A DNA stretch of 64,000 nucleotides. Source: Siphonodentalium dalli. Lineage: Eukaryota > Mollusca > Scaphopoda > Gadilida > Siphonodentaliidae. The stretch is taken from the NCBI GenBank assembly GCA_032622095.1, contig CP136066.1:117449319-117513318 (forward strand), read 5' to 3'. Below the pieces are notes generated by a model, which saw only the letters and a program-made list of their open reading frames with translations, made no database searches and had not been told where the DNA came from. The translations under genes and the position numbers were made by a program. Positions 59,189-64,000 of this stretch are shown here, piece by piece (positions within the stretch are counted from its first letter, which is position 1; each line of letters begins with the position of its first letter).

Positions 59189-59891
59189 GTACCAGTATAT
59201 GTAATCCAATGTATCATCATCATACTTATCAGCATATGTGTTTATGTATATATTTATCTAAAAACATGCAAAGTTAAAATTTTGACAATTCAGTTGAGGA
59301 CATTAGTTGGACATTTCGCACCCAATTGTGGTTGAAATTGTTCTAATATTTTTGTTTGATATTCCGTCCAGATATTAGTGGGGAATATTCTGATATCGGT
59401 TGATTTTGTGATAATAAGTGAGTGTCTCATTCATGCAGGTACTGTTTAAAACTTCTGTGAACTTTGTTATAAGCATTTTCACGGTTAATTTTCTCGCAAA
59501 AACAAAACAAAAACACTTGAGGTCATTGGGGAATATTTGGTGTCACATATTATTAAATTTGATTATATTAGTAGATCTCCAATAAAAATATATTGATGTG
59601 CCGGTTATTCGTACATGGATCATTTTGTCAACTAGTTAACGTGTGCTGTTCCACCGTTTTAATTGGTGATGTTCGCGTGTGGCCAAACACTGAAAGAAAT
59701 AATGTTTTATAATTTCGGAAGCGGTGTTGACTGGTGTCTTTGAATTGGTACTGTATTAATATCAGGATATCATAATATGATTGTAAAGCCGGGAAACTCG
59801 GAAAAAAGTGCTGGGTGGTAAGATCGCATCCTAATAGCATCCAGAATTGGAAAACTAATATTCTAATATATTAAATTATTCTTTCTTTCAG

Positions 59892-60829
59892 GAGCTGCAT
59901 ATAGAGCATCGATCGAATATCTGCGGATACTTTGGGCACAACATATACGGATGCTACAAACTACTCACGTTGGGTGTAGCTGAACTACCAAAAATTATGT
60001 GATCGTGGAAATGTCTATTGCTATATTAGCTAGCACCGTCAACAAATTCTAGTGACTGTTAAGCCATTACTGCATGGTGTCAGCTGGTGCCAAAAATCGA
60101 GAAAGTTCAACAGGAACCGGCGCAGAAATACATCGCACATTCAATGTTAAAAGATTTGTGGACTAATGTGTGTGACTAATTCCGATAGTTAAAAGAATTG
60201 GACCTAAGATGATAAACCTCACGTCTAGCCTTACCCAAAACATGGTAACTGTGATGCACTGTCCGAGATGTAAGGTTGACAGTTTGTTATTAATTCAGTG
60301 GTTGAAGGATATTACAGATGTTCAGGATGTTCATTCGGCAAACTGGATTTCGTGCGAAATTAATACTGTTGCCAATGCTGACCAACACAGCATGGGTGTT
60401 TTTGGATACGGATTATTCAAGTAAACGTATAGACTGTTGTGCCATTGCTTCATCAGCTTATCAGTCTTATTAAATGTTATTTACCTATATAATATCACAT
60501 TTTAATTAGGTTGAATGACCTTATTCCCCAACAATTACATCAGCATTTCATAAAGTATACATGCTTCTGTATGGAACAGTTGCATTATATTTAAATTATT
60601 AGCGATAGCTTCAGCTTGTTCTCAGTAATCATACATTAATAACCACAACAGTATTGGGCCAGTTAATTTGTATTAGATGTACACAGGAGAAGAATGGCAT
60701 TAAGACTGTTAAAGTGTGACTACAGACTGTTCACAATTTCTCACCCATTTTATATTGAATTTGATCTCGCGTTTGCGAAGCCTTGTGTTCGTGTATATGA
60801 AGAATGCTAGTATTTAAATTTAGTTATTT
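59892..60829. other. CACTA interior, no recognised gene
   Basis: Possible second exon start at 59892. The frame at 60209-60424 (71 codons) has no recognisable domain. Confidence 0.4.
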
Positions 60830-61152
60830 TGTGAACACGTGTGTTCCGATTTTGTTATTTGAACACATATAAGTGTTCAAAAGCTGTTGCAGTGTTCGGA
60901 ACACATCAAGCGTTCACATATTTCGAACACTCATGTTCAAAATCTGAACACGATGTGTTCAAAACTGAACGCTTATATGCATCCATAAAATGAACACATC
61001 CATTCAATTCATTGAACACATGCGTTCAAATCTGAACACCGGGGACCGTTCAGAGTAATTGAACACATCTGTTCTAAATTGAACACTGAACAGTGTTCAT
61101 TATCTGTTGCATTTTTGGCGTTCAAATTTGAACACTTTTATTTACAGTGATA

Positions 61153-62290
61153 TAGGGTGAGCATTTCTGCCTCGACTTGGGTGTACTGTTCCCACTTCCG
61201 ACGATGCTAGAGAAGTTAGGCTGTTGTGAGTTGGTCGAGCCACTTCCTCTGGAAGCATTAGGGTTTCGCGTTCATCTGGCACACTCGTCCTATGCGTGTT
61301 ATCTGGATCCGGCTGATTATTGGAATGTATAGAGATGTTGCTGCTTGGTTGCATTTGATTCGAAATTAACTTCAATGCGGATCCATTGGCGATCGCTCTA
61401 AATGTCGACTTAAACACGTCTCTACCTTCCATATTAAGGTGGATCCCTCTGCGGTCGTTCCTGTTGAAAAATTGTGATTTCACACCGTATTCATCCGATA
61501 ATTTGCTGCTGCATGATATCGACAAATTCGAATATGCTATTCCTATCACTGAGGTGAGAGAGCAAATTGTTAACTGCATACACCGCTTGGTTGTGTTCGT
61601 CCGCTTGCTTGCTGGATCCTTTTCGTGGCGGAACACTGAGAATTTGTAGATGTGCGTTAGGCAAGATAGTCGATATCTTGGGTAGTGCTTCCATGATATC
61701 CAAAATGATGAGATTTGTGTCATACCTAGATGCTGTAATGTCATTTGTCCCGAGGTGAATGATCATAGTTTTGATTGTGTTGAGATCAATACCAGCGTCG
61801 TCATTTACCACACTAGTAAGGAGTTTGGAAATTTCTGCAAACTTTGCTCCGCTAACCGAGCAATTCTTTATTTTGGGATCGTCCAGCTCGATCCCTGCAC
61901 AGTTGCTTGCTCCAAGAATAATGGTGTCAATCCCACCAAGTTCAACAATGGGAAGATTGTCGCTGTTCACACCGAGGTCCAGTTCGTCGAGGACAGTTTT
62001 CATCGTAGCGTTAGTCTCTGACATGTTATGTGTTGGAATCTTCGGCGAGGATGCCATGGCAGGGTCCGACGAAAGCGACATGTTGGCCATGTTTTGAAAA
62101 TAAGCCGGTGAGTATATAGTTCTGAGAACATTGTATGCAAATTTGTTGAGTTCAGTATTGAAGTAACTGGCGACTTGGAGAATCTCTTCTTTCCATTTGT
62201 CATCGCATTTGTGCTCGCAACGGACCTCACATTTGTGATTGCACGTACCACTTTGTGGTTTTACATATTTGTAGTAGTAGTATAGGAAGA
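61153..62290 (-). pseudogene. LINE ORF1, cysteine-rich and SGNH-esterase part
   Basis: The first part (62251-62200) has a Cx3Cx3Cx3C cluster (CNHKCEVRCEHKC), then ~50 residues to the methionine at 62090. Counting from it, LGASNC (residues 59-64) gives the candidate nucleophile serine, GAKF the oxyanion glycine (81) and LGTND (113-117) the asparagine. A frameshift near 61510 moves to the frame with NDRRGIHLN, which supplies the D..H pair. These are the four SGNH/GDSL hydrolase blocks. The esterase role in LINE life is not established. The end is cut by the CACTA element. Confidence 0.8.
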
Positions 62291-62309
62291 GTATTCTAGT
62301 ATACCGTTT

Positions 62310-62870
62310 GATTGTTGATTTGAGCGCCTGATCCTGAGCTAACAGGGGTTATAGGCCACAACGCGTGGGTGTATATCGGTGAAGGTTATCACGAGAATAG
62401 CGCCTGATTATCACGGGTAATAAACAATGCGTGTATGTCTAGGTTTTTTTGTTGATCGCGGGTACTAAACAATGCGTGTATGTCTAAATGATATCTCTCT
62501 CGCGTTAACCCTACCGCTTATCGCCTATTCATGTAATATGAAAGAAAATATGTACTCGGGTGACTGCTATCAGAGGTATATATTAATCACGAGAATAACT
62601 CGCCAGCGTCGCGCGCGGTAGCGATAAACCACATCGCGTGTACTATACACAGTGGTAGATAATATATGTATTGGTTTGACTGCCTAAACCCTAAGCGCCT
62701 AATCCTGAGCTATCAGGGTTGGGGTATATGCCGCGCCGCGTGGGTGTATATGGGCGAATGTTATCACGATAATATAGCGCCTCATTATCGCGGGTACTAA
62801 ACAATGCGTGTATTTCTAAACGATATATCCCTCGCGTTAACCCTACCGCTTATCGCCTGCGTTTCCGATA
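62310..62870 (+). repeat. ~370-bp imperfect tandem duplication
   Basis: 'cctgatcctgagct' (62327) and 'cctaatcctgagct' (62697) begin matching stretches that share 'gcgtgggtgtatat', 'aaacaatgcgtgtat' and 'cgcgttaaccctaccgctta'. The sequence is CG-richer than the surroundings. Confidence 0.8.
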
Positions 62871-62894
62871 ACCCATATAAAAATCCCCCTTGGT

Positions 62895-63600
62895 GCCACC
62901 ATGGTAAAACACCACGGTAAACCATGGTAAAAAAACCGAGATATTTTGGCCGCCCATCGTGGTGTCACCATGGTGGTTTACCTTGGTGGTTTACCATGGT
63001 TTTACCGTGGTGGTAATACCGTGGTGGTTTACCGAGGTGTTACCATGGTGGTAAACCACCATGGTAAACCACCTTGGTAAACCACCAATTGGTTTACCAT
63101 GGTGTCACCATGGTGGTATACTTTGGTTTACCGTGGTGTTACCATGGTGGTGTACTGTGGTTTACCGTGGTGTTACTATGGTTTACCATGGTGGTATACT
63201 GTGGTTTACCGTGGTGTTACCATGATGGTTTACTGTGGTGTTACCATGATGGTATACTGTGGTTTACCGTGGTGTTACCATGATGGTATACTGTGGTTTA
63301 CCGTGGTGTTACCATGGTTCACCGCGGTGTTACCATGATGGTATACTGTGGTTTATCGTGGTGTTACCATGATGGTATACTGTGGTTTACCGTGGTGTTA
63401 CCATGGTGGTATACTGTGGTGTTACAATGGTGGTATACTTTGGTTTACCGTGGTGTTACCATGATGGTATACTGTGGTTTACCGTGGTGTTACCATGGTG
63501 GTATACTGTGGTTTACCATGGTGCTATACTTTGGTTTAACGTGGTGGTTTACACTTGTTAACCATGGTAATTTAATGTGGTTAACCATGGCAGTTTACTG
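62895..63600 (+). repeat. ~34-bp minisatellite with palindromic core
   Basis: Built from 'ttaccatgatggtatactgt' plus 'ggtttaccgtggtg'. It is regular at 34 bp around 63241-63395, and shorter and less regular before. The core 'taccatggt' can pair with itself. Several long frames arise from the repeat (W/Y/C-rich periodic peptides) and are not genes. Confidence 0.9.
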
Positions 63601-63739
63601 CAATATTGTAGAGAACCAAGCATATAGGTACATGTACTTAGCGGAGAACCTGCCCAGATACCAAGCACTCGAAATTGCGAAACATGACCGACGGCAAATA
63701 TAACAAAGTGGCACGTTAGATTCCAATGTTGCTATGGGA

Positions 63740-64000
63740 GCTCATAAAAGCCGAACACAACCGAACACAACCGAACATAACCGAACACAAGTCCAAATAA
63801 TGGGAAATTACACGAATAAAGTTCATAGGCGTGTGTATTCATGTTCACACTATTACTATACGAACTTTGGTGGAGTTCGGGCCAATAATAAGTGTTTTAT
63901 TCGATATTTTGTAAAACGCGTTTAGTGTTCGGCATAGAAAAGCCGAACACAAGTTTATGTTCGACACTCAGTCACCGGTAATTAATTAACACATAGATAT
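63740..64000. repeat. 'ccgaacacaa' decamer repeat and window edge
   Basis: The decamer repeats about four times at 63752-63790 and recurs near 63941. An inverse 'tgttcg' occurs at 63957. It may be a subterminal repeat of an element that runs past the window. Confidence 0.6.

Larger units (their letters stand above)
58195..61149. mobile_element. CACTA (EnSpm/CMC) element inserted in LINE ORF1, 2,955 bp
   Basis: Ends CACTGCAAATAAGAGTGTTC and, on the complement, CACTGTAAATAAAAGTGTTC. The 3-bp duplication ATA lies at 58192-58194 and 61150-61152. Subterminal regions (58203-58330, 58800-58855, 60830-61140) are dense in 'tgttcaaa' and 'ttgaaca' in both orientations, a CACTA trait. No transposase is recognised inside, so it is non-autonomous. 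It may carry a spliced transcript (see 59027-59900). Confidence 0.9.
56151..62290 (-). mobile_element. CR1/L2-type LINE, 3'-truncated and interrupted
   Basis: On the minus strand the order is: cysteine-rich and esterase ORF1 (62290-61153), CACTA insertion (61149-58195), rest of ORF1 (58191-57930), ORF2 endonuclease (57815-57140), linker, and N-terminal RT (56650-56155). Without the insertion the LINE spans ~3.2 kb. The RT catalytic motifs and 3' end are missing. Esterase-containing ORF1 is known from CR1-like LINEs. Several frameshifts show it is dead. Confidence 0.85.

Noticed and set aside
63074-63703. Tryptophan/tyrosine-rich proteins
   Set aside because: Periodic translation of the 34-bp minisatellite in several frames.
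1-64000. tRNA, rRNA or tRNA-derived SINE genes
   Set aside because: No A-box/B-box pair or cloverleaf was found by reading; short or diverged ones could be missed and a covariance-model scan would decide.

Overview
This looks like a transposon-dense, AT-rich stretch of a metazoan nuclear genome. The mixture of CR1/L2-type LINE remains, many foldback/MITE elements, hAT/TTAA/CACTA-type insertions and (GACA)n-terminated dispersed repeats suggests a marine invertebrate, probably a mollusc; the taxon is an inference. I recognise no intact host protein gene, no tRNA or rRNA, no CRISPR array and no bacterial operon structure. All recognisable coding sequence is transposon-derived and broken.

Layout. 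1-7.3 kb: nested tandem and dispersed repeats, with a 475-bp higher-order repeat and a ~210-bp block recurring ~6.6 kb apart. 7.3-16 kb: minisatellites and families of ~120-170-bp dispersed repeats ending in (GACA/GGAC)n tracts or a terminal hairpin. 17.4-20.8 kb: small palindromic MITEs (one with TTAA, one with TA target duplications). 21.1-27.8 kb: a ~6.6-kb foldback structure whose arms flank a ~190-bp satellite; each arm is split by a later insertion, and one insertion is a TTAA element whose empty site survives in the other arm. 27.8-31.3 kb: dispersed repeats. 31.55-36.8 kb: a ~5.3-kb DNA transposon with ~400-bp terminal inverted repeats (TIRs) and a decayed ~3.4-kb gene. Its product carries an RNase-H-like transposase-type region, an XPG/FEN-like nuclease region and a C-terminal eight-cysteine cluster, most reminiscent of the Academ group.

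37-44.9 kb: sparse unique sequence, a 581-bp tandem duplication, a LINE tail and a ~165-bp tandem array. 44.9-48.5 kb: a cluster of hAT-like elements, one nested exactly inside another. 48.9-50.5 kb: a 1,587-bp element with ~310-bp TIRs and a perfect 9-bp target duplication (MULE/Rehavkus-like). 52.7-53.2 kb: a MITE amplified in tandem. 55.8-62.3 kb: a minus-strand CR1/L2-type LINE (cysteine-rich/esterase ORF1, endonuclease and N-terminal RT of ORF2). Its ORF1 is split by a 2,955-bp CACTA element with an ATA target duplication, and its RT runs out at a 21-bp minisatellite. 62.3-64 kb: a 370-bp duplication, a 34-bp minisatellite and a decamer repeat.

The elements do not form a pathway. Their interest lies in insertion order: several nested events can be dated relative to one another, and three (the TTAA insertion at 21.65 kb, the hAT pair at 45.6-47.2 kb, CACTA in LINE at 58.2-61.1 kb) can be placed to the base.
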